The notes under the pieces were generated by a model that was not told the origin of the DNA, did not search any database, and was given only the letters and a program-made list of their open reading frames with translations. From assembly GCA_965220665.1 (NCBI GenBank), contig CBDCQQ010000005.1:62001-126000 (forward strand): a stretch of DNA of 64,000 nt. Reading direction: 5' to 3'. Shown here one piece after another: positions 17,000-27,300 of the stretch (its first letter is position 1; the number at the start of each line of letters is the position of its first letter). A program made the position numbers and the translations under genes. The DNA is from JAJDZL01 sp965220665 (GTDB lineage Bacteria; Pseudomonadota; Gammaproteobacteria; Arenicellales; JAJDZL01).

Positions 17000-19447
17000 T
17001 TAAAAAAGTTGGCTTTCGGTTGATTCTTCAGTGGCATCTGACTGCTGAGATGCTTCAGATTTCAAACTGACGTGAGCAATATCCAGTATCGGCTGAGTTC
17101 CAGCAATAAATGACTCCCGGAGTGCATCAGAGCTATCCTCAGGTACAGCTTCTCCAGTTTTTGAATCGATAAACTGTGTGACAATGTTGTCCGGAGGCTC
17201 GAGTGACGATTCTGGCACATTCTCCAACGCAGTTTTCATGTAGTCTATCCAAATTGGAAGTGCCAACCCAGATCCATGTTCATTTCGACCCAAATCAGCC
17301 GGCTTGTCAAATCCGACCCAGACAGTTGTGGCGATATCCGCGTTGAATCCGGAAAACCACGCATCTTCAAAATCGTTGGTGGTGCCGGTTTTTCCGGCAA
17401 GATCTGTACGATTGAGCGACAGAGCCCTGCGTCCGGTTCCTTCCCGAACTACGCCGCGCAAAAGATCCGTCATGATGTAGGCATTAGCGCTGGAAATTAC
17501 CCTTTCAGCGCGCTTGACAGGAGTATGAGAAAGTGACTCCAACCTCTCATTTTCTGAGTCTAACTGAAAAAGACAACTGCTGCAAACTTCCGTGGTCTTA
17601 CCGCGCAATACAACCCGATCATACTGGTCTTGAACAATATCAATAAAATAAGGTTCAACGATATGACCGCCATTGGCAAACACTGCAAAGCCGGTGACCA
17701 CATTCAACGGCGTTTCCTCAGCTGAACCCAGCGCGAGAGAAAACCCGCTCGGAAGCGACGTTCGATCAAATCCAAATTTTGTTATGTGATTGATGGTCGT
17801 ATCTATACCCAAACCTCGAATCAGTCGAACTGAAACCAAGTTCAACGATCTTGCAAGCGCTTCCCGTAAGCGTGTTTCCCCAGTGAACTTGCCACTATAG
17901 TTTTGCGGCCGCCACAATATTTCCGACTGCTGGTCTTCGACCACAATCGGAGCACCGCTGACCAAACTTGCTGACGTAAACCCGTTGTCAATTGCCGCAG
18001 AGTAGACAAAAGGCTTAATTGTGGATCCCATCAGACGCTTGCCCTGTGTCGCTCGATTGAACTTATCCAGGTAGTAGTCAAAACCACCCACCATCGCCAA
18101 AACAGCACCATTTTTCGGATTAATTGAGATGATCGCGCCGTTCACGTCAGGAATTTGCACCAACGTCCAACCAGAGTCTTCAACCAGCCGTACGAACACA
18201 ATATCGCCGAGATCAAGAACATCACTCGGAGTTTGAGGTTTTGGACCAAGTTGTCGAGCGGACTGATAGCGTCTCGCCCATTGCATATTCTCCCATGGAA
18301 TGGTAATCGTCTCGGAAGACTTGTTTACTGCAGTTACACGGTCCCCGTGCACCTCTGAAATGATTACGGGAATGATGTCCCGACTCGCTTCAATATGTCG
18401 TAGTACGTCGTAGATTTGTTCTGCTGTTCCCAGCTGATCAAGGTCCCAGTTTCGAATTGGACCGCGAAAACCGTGACGCCGGTCGTATTGAATTAATCCC
18501 TCGCGCAGACTCAGACTAGCCGCCAGTTGATTTGTAGAAATGATTGTCGAATAGACGCTATACCCGTCTTCGTAGGCTGCCTCCCCAAAACGATCAAACA
18601 TCTCTCTTCTAATCTGTTCTGCAACATAAGGTGCTTTCAATTCCACTTCAGAAATGTGCAATTCCGCCGTCAGTGATGATTCAACATATTCACTGTATTC
18701 GGTCAGGGAAAGGAATCCTAAATCTCGCATGCGACCGAGAATGTAATCGCGTCTTATTTTTGCATCTTTCGGGTTGCTTAACGGATTAACACTAGATGGT
18801 GCCTTCGGCAATGCTGCAAGCATCGCATACTGAGGAATGTCAAGTTCACCAAGCGGCTTGCCATAATAGACATTTGCTGCTGCGCCGAATCCGTAAGCAC
18901 GGTGTCCAAGAAAAATCTTGTTCAGATACAGCTCCAGAATTTCATCTTTGGTCAGGTATTGCTCCAGCCGCAGAGCAAGTAGAGCCTCTCGTGCCTTACG
19001 TAGATAGGTTCTCTCTTTAGTCAGATAGAAGTTCCGAGCAACCTGCATGGTAATCGTACTCGCGCCTTGTGTTCTGCTGCCGGAAACGAAGTTGGTGTAC
19101 ATTGCACGCAACACACCGCGATAGTCAACACCGGCATGCTGATAATAACGATCATCTTCCGCAGCAAGCACTGCGGCAATCAGTGCCGGGGGCGTGTCGG
19201 CAATCTTGATGGGAATCCGCCGCTGGTCACCATATTCTCCCAGTAAAAGCCCATCGCTCGAATAGATGCGAAGCGGCACCTTAAGTTGCACAGTTTTGAT
19301 TGTCTCAATGTCTGGCAAACCAGGTACTAGCAACATTACCACAACGATAATCACAGCCAGCGCCATCATGAAGAGATTGCTGATCGTGCTCAAAGCAACA
19401 GAAAGAACTCTGGCTGCGCCATGCCTTTTGTGCGCTTTTACGAACAT
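17000..19447 (-). CDS. mrcA: Penicillin-binding protein 1A (bifunctional)
   Basis: This 815-residue class A PBP polymerises glycan strands and cross-links peptides in the periplasm. It has a short cytoplasmic N-terminus and one transmembrane helix (about 20-45), a glycosyltransferase domain with the catalytic AAEDDRYYQHAGVD (near residue 95) and RTQGASTITMQ, an OB-like insert, and a transpeptidase domain with STIKP (SxxK, near 470), SLN and KTGTTND (near 685). Size and motifs match ponA/mrcA of gammaproteobacteria. In pseudomonads ponA is followed across a divergent gap by pilMNOPQ and aroKB; here cytochrome c' occupies that place. Confidence 0.95.
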   Translation of the reverse strand: MFVKAHKRHGAARVLSVALSTISNLFMMALAVIIVVVMLLVPGLPDIETIKTVQLKVPLRIYSSDGLLLGEYGDQRRIPIKIADTPPALIAAVLAAEDDRYYQHAGVDYRGVLRAMYTNFVSGSRTQGASTITMQVARNFYLTKERTYLRKAREALLALRLEQYLTKDEILELYLNKIFLGHRAYGFGAAANVYYGKPLGELDIPQYAMLAALPKAPSSVNPLSNPKDAKIRRDYILGRMRDLGFLSLTEYSEYVESSLTAELHISEVELKAPYVAEQIRREMFDRFGEAAYEDGYSVYSTIISTNQLAASLSLREGLIQYDRRHGFRGPIRNWDLDQLGTAEQIYDVLRHIEASRDIIPVIISEVHGDRVTAVNKSSETITIPWENMQWARRYQSARQLGPKPQTPSDVLDLGDIVFVRLVEDSGWTLVQIPDVNGAIISINPKNGAVLAMVGGFDYYLDKFNRATQGKRLMGSTIKPFVYSAAIDNGFTSASLVSGAPIVVEDQQSEILWRPQNYSGKFTGETRLREALARSLNLVSVRLIRGLGIDTTINHITKFGFDRTSLPSGFSLALGSAEETPLNVVTGFAVFANGGHIVEPYFIDIVQDQYDRVVLRGKTTEVCSSCLFQLDSENERLESLSHTPVKRAERVISSANAYIMTDLLRGVVREGTGRRALSLNRTDLAGKTGTTNDFEDAWFSGFNADIATTVWVGFDKPADLGRNEHGSGLALPIWIDYMKTALENVPESSLEPPDNIVTQFIDSKTGEAVPEDSSDALRESFIAGTQPILDIAHVSLKSEASQQSDATEESTESQLF

Positions 19448-19625
19448 CTACCTTACGCCGCTAATTTTGCCAACACTCTGACATGAATAATACTACGAAG
19501 TACCGGACTTTTCCCGATACGGAATTTATTTTTTTGGCAATGACTAATCTTTAGCGCCTTGCAAAGATGGAATCAATGCGTCTGGAGTCGTGGAATTTTG
19601 CACTGTGCTCTTCAGACTATGGGTG

Positions 19626-20114
19626 TCAGTTCTTTTTTATACGAAATTGCGAGTGACAGGCACGACAGCCTTCTTCGCCCATTTGCTTGACTGCTACAGA
19701 TATTTCAGTTTCATCTTCGGACGCTAATGCAGATTCCAAACCCTTACCAAGTTCGACCAACCGCTCCGAAGCGGAAACAAAGTCATCCCATTTTTCCCAG
19801 ATTATTGGCTTCGCCTGACTCTCTTTGTTGTGATTCAATCCGGTATCTGGTGGAAAGTGCGACGGAAGTTCTGGGGACAATTCGATGATCCTGGCCGCTT
19901 TTTGGCTCAAGTCGTTTAATTCACCCTCACCCCGTTTCACAAAATTTCCGAGCGCCTTCATAATGTCGCCTAGTTCATTCATGTAAACATGCCGTTTCTC
20001 GTAAACTGGACCACCTCCATGAGCGTACACTGAATTACTTACGGCTAGAAAAATAGAAGCTACCAATACCACAGATAAAAGTGATTTGAAGTTTAAATAA
20101 CTGTAAATGTACAT
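19626..20114 (-). CDS. Cytochrome c' (periplasmic four-helix heme protein)
   Basis: The 162-residue product has a signal peptide (cleavage near VYAHGG) and a helical domain ending with the heme site CRACH close to the C-terminus, the hallmark of cytochrome c' (class II cytochrome c). Family members bind NO and CO and are linked to nitrosative stress or electron transfer. The early KRHVYMNELGDIMKAL helix and the WDDFVSASERLVELG helix fit the four-helix bundle. It stands alone between ponA and aroK on the minus strand, with no close operon partner. Confidence 0.88.
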   Translation of the reverse strand: MYIYSYLNFKSLLSVVLVASIFLAVSNSVYAHGGGPVYEKRHVYMNELGDIMKALGNFVKRGEGELNDLSQKAARIIELSPELPSHFPPDTGLNHNKESQAKPIIWEKWDDFVSASERLVELGKGLESALASEDETEISVAVKQMGEEGCRACHSQFRIKKN

Positions 20115-20389
20115 AGAAGTTGTAAATTAATCAGTAAATGACCTGATTTTGACATTATGTCTCACTCTGAACTACCATTCGCACTTTCCACTGATCGAAA
20201 TTAGTGTGTAAAGATTCAAAATTTTTTTGATTTTATTGGCAACAGATTTTCAGGAAGCTGCTCTCAAATTGATTCACTTGAACACCGTACTTTGCTTAAT
20301 GAATAAAATGGCCGAATGCGTATCCTGCGATACGACTGTTATTGATTAGCTCAGCCCACTTGATACACCTGCATTGAATTATTTCTGCC

Positions 20390-20947
20390 GTGAGTGATAA
20401 ATCTCAATTGGAACAAAGAATCGCGTCCTATCGACTATCCGACCCGATGATCATTCTAGTCGGACCAATGGGTGCCGGAAAAACGACGGTCGGAAACCGT
20501 CTGGCAAAAAGACTGCACCTAAACTTTGTCGACATTGATCACGAGATTGAAAAGATGGCAGATCGATCAATAACAAAAATTTTTGAGCAGGAGGGCGAAG
20601 CCGGATTCAGAAAGCGTGAAACTGAGGCACTTGAGGCATACTGCTGTCTCAGCGGAACAGTCATTTCGACTGGCGGTGGCGCAATTCTGTCAGAAACCAA
20701 TCGACGAATGATGCGAAATGGAATTGTCATATATCTTCATACAACCCCAACCCAGCAATATCTGCGTATCAGAAACCGTAAACACCGACCAAACTTTGAT
20801 CCAGAGAGGCCAATCGAAAATCTCTCTGAATTGATGAAAATACGCGAACCCCTTTATCGTGCAGAGGCCGATTATGTAGTGAATTCGGACAATCAAACGG
20901 TAGAATCACTAACCAAGAAGATTGAGGAGTACTTAGTCAATCAATGA
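20390..20947 (+). CDS. aroK: Shikimate kinase
   Basis: AroK phosphorylates shikimate in the chorismate pathway. The 185-residue product has the P-loop GPMGAGKTTVG (about 25-35), the DIDHEIE substrate-binding aspartates, the STGGG loop near 85 and the lid RNRKHRP near 125. GTG at 20390 is the only start that leaves the P-loop region at normal distance. The stop overlaps the aroB ATG by 4 bases, the standard aroKB coupling. Confidence 0.95.
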   Translation: MSDKSQLEQRIASYRLSDPMIILVGPMGAGKTTVGNRLAKRLHLNFVDIDHEIEKMADRSITKIFEQEGEAGFRKRETEALEAYCCLSGTVISTGGGAILSETNRRMMRNGIVIYLHTTPTQQYLRIRNRKHRPNFDPERPIENLSELMKIREPLYRAEADYVVNSDNQTVESLTKKIEEYLVNQ

Positions 20948-22032
20948 AGACAATCACTGTAAATCTCGATGATCGGAAGTACCCGATTCATATCGGCCGC
21001 GATCTGCTCCAAAATGTCGAATTGTTTCAACCTCATGTGAGTGGAAACCGGGTGGTGATCATTAGCAATGAAGTCGTTGCACCCTTATACGCAAATGCGA
21101 TTTCCAAGACTATTGGCCAGTTTGCTCTTGTTGAAGAGTACCATTTATCCGATGGTGAGATTAACAAAAACCTGACTTCAGTCAGTCAGATTTTTGACTA
21201 CATGCTATCAATTCCTTGTGATCGTAAGACAACGATTATTGCGCTTGGCGGTGGTGTGATTGGAGACATCTCAGGATTCGCTGCTGCTTGCTATCAGCGC
21301 GGTATTCCCTACATTCATGTTCCAACCACCCTGCTCGCACAAGTCGATTCTTCGATTGGCGGGAAGACGGGAGTAAACCACCCACTAGGGAAAAACATGA
21401 TTGGGGCGATCTACCAGCCAAAGTGTGTGGTCGCAGACATTGATACCCTGAAGACGCTTCCGGAACGTGAACTCCTGGCTGGTCTTGCTGAAGTGATCAA
21501 ATACGGCTTGATTCGAGACCCTGAGTTTTTCGATTGGCTGGAAAACAATGTCGACAGTTTGCTGGCCAGGGATCTAGATTCTCTTGCCTATGCGATTGAA
21601 CGCTCCTGCGCAAATAAGGCAGAAGTTGTAGAACTTGATGAAAGAGAATCAGGCCTGAGGGCACTGCTTAATTTCGGACACACATTCGGCCATGCAATCG
21701 AAAATAAGCTGAACTACAAGAGCTGGCTACACGGTGAAGCCATTGCTGCAGGAATGGTCATCGCAGCAGAATTTTCACGACGTTTGGAACTAATTGACTC
21801 TGAGCAGCAATCAAGAGTCGAACAAGTTGTTCGTCGCTTCAAACTGCCGGTTCTACCACCCATTGGTATGACAGAAAGTGACTTTTTGGATGCCATGGCT
21901 GTCGATAAGAAAGTCGAAGCTGGAAAAATTCGGTTCATAGTTCTGGAAGGAATAGGAAAAGCAATCGTGATCGATGAATACCCAATACCGATATTGGAGG
22001 GAATGCTCACTGATATTGTCAGACGAAACTGA
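20944..22032 (+). CDS. aroB: 3-dehydroquinate synthase
   Basis: AroB converts DAHP to 3-dehydroquinate with NAD+ and a divalent metal. The 362-residue product is of standard size. It shows GGGVIGDISGFAA (NAD-binding glycine-rich turn near residue 100), QVDSSIGGKTGVNHPLGKN near 135, and the metal ligands in GLAEVIKYG (Glu), NFGHTFGHAIE (His) and WLHGEAIAAGM (His). Translation is coupled to aroK by an ATGA overlap. The next core gene, gltB, is separated from it by an insertion sequence. Confidence 0.96.
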   Translation: MKTITVNLDDRKYPIHIGRDLLQNVELFQPHVSGNRVVIISNEVVAPLYANAISKTIGQFALVEEYHLSDGEINKNLTSVSQIFDYMLSIPCDRKTTIIALGGGVIGDISGFAAACYQRGIPYIHVPTTLLAQVDSSIGGKTGVNHPLGKNMIGAIYQPKCVVADIDTLKTLPERELLAGLAEVIKYGLIRDPEFFDWLENNVDSLLARDLDSLAYAIERSCANKAEVVELDERESGLRALLNFGHTFGHAIENKLNYKSWLHGEAIAAGMVIAAEFSRRLELIDSEQQSRVEQVVRRFKLPVLPPIGMTESDFLDAMAVDKKVEAGKIRFIVLEGIGKAIVIDEYPIPILEGMLTDIVRRN

Positions 22033-22241
22033 TTCGGTCACTTGAACTAGCAAATTTTGTCTTAAGCCGGTCAAATCTCATTTGATGAATTTCAATGAAA
22101 TCTGAAATGACTGAAAGTGTAAATCTTGTTACAGCATGTCATGAAAATCTAGACATTTCAATTGGAACTCAGCAACTTGACTGATGAACCATAGAGGGAA
22201 TTTTTAGATCGGTAACCCCTTGAATAGACGCGCGATTCAGC

Positions 22242-22261
22242 GGGTCTGAATTTTCGTTTAC
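22242..22261 (+). repeat. Left terminal inverted repeat of the insertion sequence
   Basis: Starts GGGTCTGAATTTT and pairs with the right end at 24106-24125, 14 of 20 matches. The first 12 bases also occur at 57857-57868. Confidence 0.55.
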
Positions 22262-22490
22262 CCCACAAAAACCGCCAATCAGGCGCCATTTGCGGCCTGT
22301 CAGGGCAAAATCCCGAATTTCCACCCCAACCGTTCAGCGCGCCGCTGAGCCCTCTGCGGGCACCTGGCCGAATCCAACGAAAATCATCTAATGATTTGTT
22401 TTAATTGACAAATAATGCCATGAGCGAATCCCAATCGTGTATAATTGACTCCATAAAAGAAACAAAAACCAACCCACGGGAGATTCACGC

Positions 22491-23915
22491 ATGGCACTCA
22501 TCAATTATGACCTTTTCGCGTCTGACTCTGCAGACAATTGTGAGCTGAAAAACCTGACCGCACTGCTCGAACAGCTCGACTTCTCAGAGCTCATCAATGA
22601 GATTCTCATCCGCCGCAAAGGCAGAGGCCGGCGGGACTGGCCCATCGAAGCGATGCTCAATGCCGTGTTCGCGATCGACATTCTGCAGCACCGCAGCGTG
22701 TCCGGATTCGTCCGGGAGCTGAAACGCAACCCCGCGCTGATGCATGTGCTGGGCTTTCCGATGCGGCGTGGGTTTCACACCGACCCGGCCTTTGGCGGTT
22801 ATGCGGTGCCGAGTGATTCGGCCTTTTGCCGGTTCATCCGACTGCTGACCGAGATTGAACGCGGTACCGGTGCGCTGATGCGGGTGTTTGAGGCGCAGGT
22901 CGATGAGATCGCGGCACTGCTGCCGGACTTTGGAAAAAGTGTCGGCTACGACGGCAAAGCCGTCGAATCGCATTCGACCGGCCGGCCGCTCAAGCATAAG
23001 GCAATCGACAAAACCACCGGCCGGCATCCCACCTCGGATCCGGATGCCAGCTGGGGCGTGCATGAGCAGTACGGGACTGATCAGAACGGCCGGGAAGTCA
23101 GGAAAACCAAGAAATGGTTTGGTTACACGCTGCACACGCACGGGGACGTGACTTACGAGCTGCCGATTCGGTTTCGGCTGGAAACGGCCCGCGAGTCCGA
23201 ATACCGTCACTGTGAGGGGTTGATTGAAGAGCATGAGAAGCTGTGGTTCTTTGACCGGTGCAGGAGTTTCGTGGCCGACCGGGGGCTTGACAGCAACCAG
23301 ATCAGAAAGCGCCTGTTTAAGAACGATATCCTGCCGGTGATTGACACCCGCCGGATGTGGCAGGACGTCAATCTGCATCCGCAGCAGCTGAAGGTGCCGA
23401 CCCGGCCGCTGGATGAGTCGAAGGTGGATACGATTCTTCGCACGGAGAACGGCAGTCTGTACTGTCAGTGTCCTCAGAGCCGGGAACTTCGACGGATGCA
23501 CTATCAGGGACGGGAGCAGAAGCGCGGTACGCTCAAGTGGGCCTGTCCGGCGGCCAGTTATGATTTCACCTGTAAAGGCCAGGCGGCCTGTTACCGCATG
23601 GGTCAGGTGAAACCGGGGTCGAAGAGCCGGGTGGTGCGGGTGAAGATGGACCCGGATCATCTTCGCAATTACGGCCCTTTGCCGCCGAATTCATACAAGT
23701 GGCGGCGGCATTACGATCAGAGGTCGGCGATGGAGCGGATTTATTCAAGAGTCGATCAGGCGCATCTGGCGCACGATCATTTCCTGCGCGGCAAAGCGCG
23801 CCTGACGCTGAAGTTCACCGTTGGCTATGCGGTGATGCTGGCGCGGGCGTGTGTGGCGGTCAAGGCCGGACAGCCGGAAAAGATGCGCAGCTGGGCGTCC
23901 TCGCTGGCGGCCTGA
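22491..23915 (+). CDS. DDE-type transposase (IS5/IS1182-like)
   Basis: The 474-residue product is a DDE/RNase H-fold transposase with a DUF772-like N-terminal part (WPIEAMLNAVFAIDILQHRS). Candidate catalytic acidic residues are in VGYDGKAVES (first Asp, near 164), FVADRGLDSN (second Asp, near 264) and SAMERIYSRVDQ (Glu, near 418). Two CxC/Cx5C pairs near residues 325-375 may form a zinc site in the insertion region. The frame is intact, so the protein could be active. A Shine-Dalgarno GGGAG precedes ATG at 22491, and a TATAAT lies at 22440-22445. Codon use is much more GC-rich than in aroB and gltB, indicating acquisition from outside. Confidence 0.88.
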   Translation: MALINYDLFASDSADNCELKNLTALLEQLDFSELINEILIRRKGRGRRDWPIEAMLNAVFAIDILQHRSVSGFVRELKRNPALMHVLGFPMRRGFHTDPAFGGYAVPSDSAFCRFIRLLTEIERGTGALMRVFEAQVDEIAALLPDFGKSVGYDGKAVESHSTGRPLKHKAIDKTTGRHPTSDPDASWGVHEQYGTDQNGREVRKTKKWFGYTLHTHGDVTYELPIRFRLETARESEYRHCEGLIEEHEKLWFFDRCRSFVADRGLDSNQIRKRLFKNDILPVIDTRRMWQDVNLHPQQLKVPTRPLDESKVDTILRTENGSLYCQCPQSRELRRMHYQGREQKRGTLKWACPAASYDFTCKGQAACYRMGQVKPGSKSRVVRVKMDPDHLRNYGPLPPNSYKWRRHYDQRSAMERIYSRVDQAHLAHDHFLRGKARLTLKFTVGYAVMLARACVAVKAGQPEKMRSWASSLAA

Positions 23916-24105
23916 CTGGCGCCCCGGTTCCCGGGGCTCGGAAAATCCAAACCGAACACGATGCTGCGGGTGCGGCAGATTCGGCGCGGCTGCAATTCGC
24001 CCGCGTCGCCGGCAATGGCGGTTTTCGCGGCACTGGGCGCCTTGATGACTCGGAAATCAGCGGCGGGCGGGATTTTGTTTCGCGAAATTGACCGAATTTT
24101 TCTCC

Positions 24106-24125
24106 GTGACAGAATTTTCTGACCC
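24106..24125 (-). repeat. Right terminal inverted repeat of the insertion sequence
   Basis: Reverse complement begins GGGTCAGAAAATTC and pairs with the left repeat at 22242-22261. Downstream bases to 24372 belong to the gltB leader. Confidence 0.55.
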
Positions 24126-24135
24126 TAAAATTGTT

Positions 24136-24153
24136 GCTAACGCAAAACCCTCA
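24136..24153 (+). repeat. Copy 1 of an 18-base interspersed motif (GCTAACGCAAAACCCTCA)
   Basis: The motif differs by one base from the copy at 57979-57996. A weaker version (CTAACGCC...CTCACC) is found at 24269-24285. All lie in intergenic DNA, two upstream of gltB and one upstream of the toxin-antitoxin operon. Confidence 0.4.
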
Positions 24154-24214
24154 CCATAGGGCCAATATTGACAAATTCCGCTTTTTGTTAATTCATTCGT
24201 TGATTAAATTCAGT

Positions 24215-24233
24215 CGAAAATCGCTGATTTTCG
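24215..24233. promoter_or_regulatory. Short perfect hairpin in the gltB leader
   Basis: CGAAAATC at 24215-24222 and its exact complement GATTTTCG at 24226-24233 are separated by 3 bases. It lies about 140 bases before gltB in the AT-rich gap after the insertion sequence. It could be an operator or an RNA hairpin in the leader; no T-run follows directly, so not an obvious terminator. Confidence 0.35.
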
Positions 24234-24372
24234 TTACACTGTCGTAAAATTGAGTCGGCAACTTTGTACTAACGCCAGACTCACCGCTCGCGTAAGCGCT
24301 AAACCAAATTGTTGGATACTCAGCTAAAAAAATCGCTGCAGACTATCCAACAAGCAATTCACTACCGATGCA

Positions 24373-27300
24373 TTGGCTGGGTTTTGCCCATTGAAACATT
24401 ATCAGCAACAACACGATACCGGTTTATATCGCCCGCAGTTTGAAAAGGACGGCTGCGGCTTTGGCCTAATTGCCCATATGGACGGTTTGCCTTCACACTG
24501 GCTGGTGCAGACAGCGGTCAAAGCACTGTCCAACCTGACCCATCGCGGTGCGATTGCTGCCGATGGTAAAACCGGGGATGGTTGCGGTCTTCTGCTAAAA
24601 ATTCCTGACCGATATTTCCGCAATGCCGCAATGGTTGAAAATATCCGCCTTTCCAAGAAATTTGCGGTCGGAATGATCTTTCAGAACCCGGACCCGGAAA
24701 AGGGCAATCACGCCCGCAATATAGTTGAAGAAGAACTCAGGAAAAAAGGCTTGGAACCAGTCGGTTGGCGAGTCGTTCCAACAGACCAGACAGCGCTTGG
24801 CGATGCGGCTCTTAAAGTTATGCCACACGTTGAGCAGATATTTGTCAACGCGCCAAATAATCTCTCCACAGATCAGTTTGAGCGTCGGCTTTACTCTGCC
24901 AGACGCGTTTCAGAAAACAGAATTTCACCGACTAGCTCTCAATTCTATATCTGCAGCCTGTCCTCAAAAGTTATCGTCTACAAGGGACTGGTCATGCCGG
25001 ATTACCTCACGGTATTTTTCCCAGAACTTAAAGACCCGGAACTCGAATCATCGCTTGCAGTATTTCATCAACGGTTTTCGACCAATACAGCTCCAACATG
25101 GCACCTCGCTCAACCGTTTCGCATGCTCGCCCATAACGGTGAAATCAATACCATTCAAAGCAACCGCAACTGGGCTGTTGCAAGAAGCGGAAAGTTTACA
25201 GATTCATTGCATGAAAACATTGAAGAACTGCTGCCGCTTGTTGATTTCGACTCATCAGATTCTGCGAGTCTTGACAACATGCTGGATTTTCTCATCTCAG
25301 GCGGCATGGACATTTTCCGGGCCATGCAAATTCTAGTACCACCAGCTTGGCAGAACGTCGACGTCATTGAACCAAATCTGCGCGCCTTTCACAGTTTCAA
25401 TTCTCTGCATTCTGAACCTTGGGATGGGCCCGCTGGCATCGTATTGACCGATGGTCGCTACGCAGCATGTGTCATGGACCGAAACGGTCTTCGACCCGCC
25501 AGATACGTCATATCCAAAGACCGGTATATCACTCTGTGTACAGAAATTGGTGTGTATGACTACGAGGAAAGGGATATCGTTCAAAAAGGACGGCTAAAAC
25601 CTGGTGAAATGATTGCTGCAGATACTCGTACGGGTGAACTGCTGCTCCCCGAAGACATCAACCAGTTGATGGCAAACCGACAACCATACAATCGCTGGTT
25701 AAAACAGCAACAGCTACGATTATTAACCCGTTTGCTTGACTACTCCCACCTTAGCATCAAGCTAAATCCGTTTGAACGGCAAATTTACAAAAAACTGTTT
25801 AACCTGTCTTATGAAGAGCAGGAACAGGTCATTCGTGTTCTAAGTGAACTCGGACAGGAAGCCGTTGGGTCCATGGGTGACGATACGCCTCTACCTGTGC
25901 TTTCTGCACAAATTCGTTCGCTGTACGATTATTTTCGGCAACAGTTTGCCCAGGTCACCAACCCTCCAATTGACCCTCTTCGCGAAAAAATCGTGATGTC
26001 GCTGGAATCCACCATCGGTGCAACCATGGGACTCTTTGAGGAATCAAGCGAGCAAGCAGTCCGGCTGACAGTCGGTTCACCGGTACTGTCAGGACGGAAA
26101 TTCCAAACATTGATGGAACAGGAATACCCAACTTTCCGAGTATACCGAATTGACATTGTCTATCCAGCTGAAGAGGGACTGCGAAACGCCATCGAAAGAA
26201 TTTGCGATGAAGCAACAGAAGCGGTTAAATCTGGATTCCTGATCATTACACTGTCAGACCGCAATATAGATTCGACCACTTTGCCCATTCATGCACTGTT
26301 GGCCACTGGTGCCGTTCATCACCGACTGATTCGAGAAGGCTTACGCTGCGATGCCAACATAATCGTTGAAACAGCCACTGCCCGTGACCCGCATCATTTC
26401 GCCGTGCTGATTGGATACGGCGCCACTGCAATTTATCCCTATTTGGCGTACTCCACAGTGAGAGAAATGGTTGGCGAAAATGCTAGCGAAACCCGTTCAC
26501 TTTCAGCTATTCGTGCCTATCGTCAGGGCATCAAAAAAGGCCTGTTCAAAATTATGTCGAAAATGGGGATATCAACAGTTGCCAGTTATCGAGGCTCACA
26601 ACTGTTTGAGGCTGTAGGGCTATGTGATGAAGTCGTTGATCTTTGTTTTACCGGCACCGTTTCCAGAATACAGGGAACCAACTTTGACGATATCGAAAAT
26701 GATCAGATTGCACTTGCGAAAGCTGCCTGGGACCCCAGAAAACCTATTCGACACGGCGGTCTTCTGAAATTTGCAAACGACAGTGAATACCATGCCTACC
26801 ATCCGGACGTTGTTCACACGCTCCACACTGCAGTTCAGAGCGGGGATACAGAGGATTTCAAAGAGTTTTCAGCACTGATTAATGATCGGTCACCCGCTGT
26901 TCTGAGAGATCTCCTCAAAATTCGCACAGACACAGACAGCCCAGTTGATCTCTCAGAGGTCGAACCGATCGAATCAATACTGTCTCGATTTGACAGTGCT
27001 GCAATGTCCTTGGGAGCCCTGTCACCGGAAGCTCACGAGGTGCTCGCCGAAGCCATGAATGAAATTGGAGGGCGCTCTAATTCCGGAGAAGGCGGCGAAC
27101 ACCCAAACCGATACGGCACATTCCGTACTTCAAAGATCAAACAGGTTGCATCAGGCCGATTTGGCGTAACTCCACACTACCTGGTGAACGCCGAAGTGCT
27201 GCAGATTAAGATTGCGCAAGGCGCAAAGCCTGGAGAAGGCGGACAACTACCCGGACATAAAGTCAACGATATGATTGCATCGCTGCGTTACTCCTCGCCG

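Larger units (their letters stand above)
22242..24125 (+). mobile_element. GC-rich insertion sequence between aroB and gltB
   Basis: One transposase gene (22491-23915) is flanked by imperfect terminal inverted repeats: GGGTCTGAATTTTCGTTTAC at 22242-22261 and the reverse complement of GGGTCAGAAAATTCTGTCAC at 24106-24125 (14 of 20 positions identical). That gives an element of about 1.88 kb. The GC content is visibly higher than in the genes on either side and the 5' and 3' noncoding parts contain short GC-rich palindromic segments. I could not identify a target-site duplication, so the exact ends are uncertain. The element sits where related genomes carry a SPOR-domain (DamX-like) gene between aroB and gltB. 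Confidence 0.75.

Noticed and set aside
22584..23660. 358-residue open frame on the minus strand inside the transposase gene
   Set aside because: It is a shadow of a GC-rich gene: composition is low-complexity in H, R, P and L, no family is visible, and the transposase on the other strand is clear.
23699..24091. 130-residue plus-strand frame overlapping the transposase end
   Set aside because: Alanine- and glycine-rich composition, no recognisable domain, and it overlaps the transposase in another frame.
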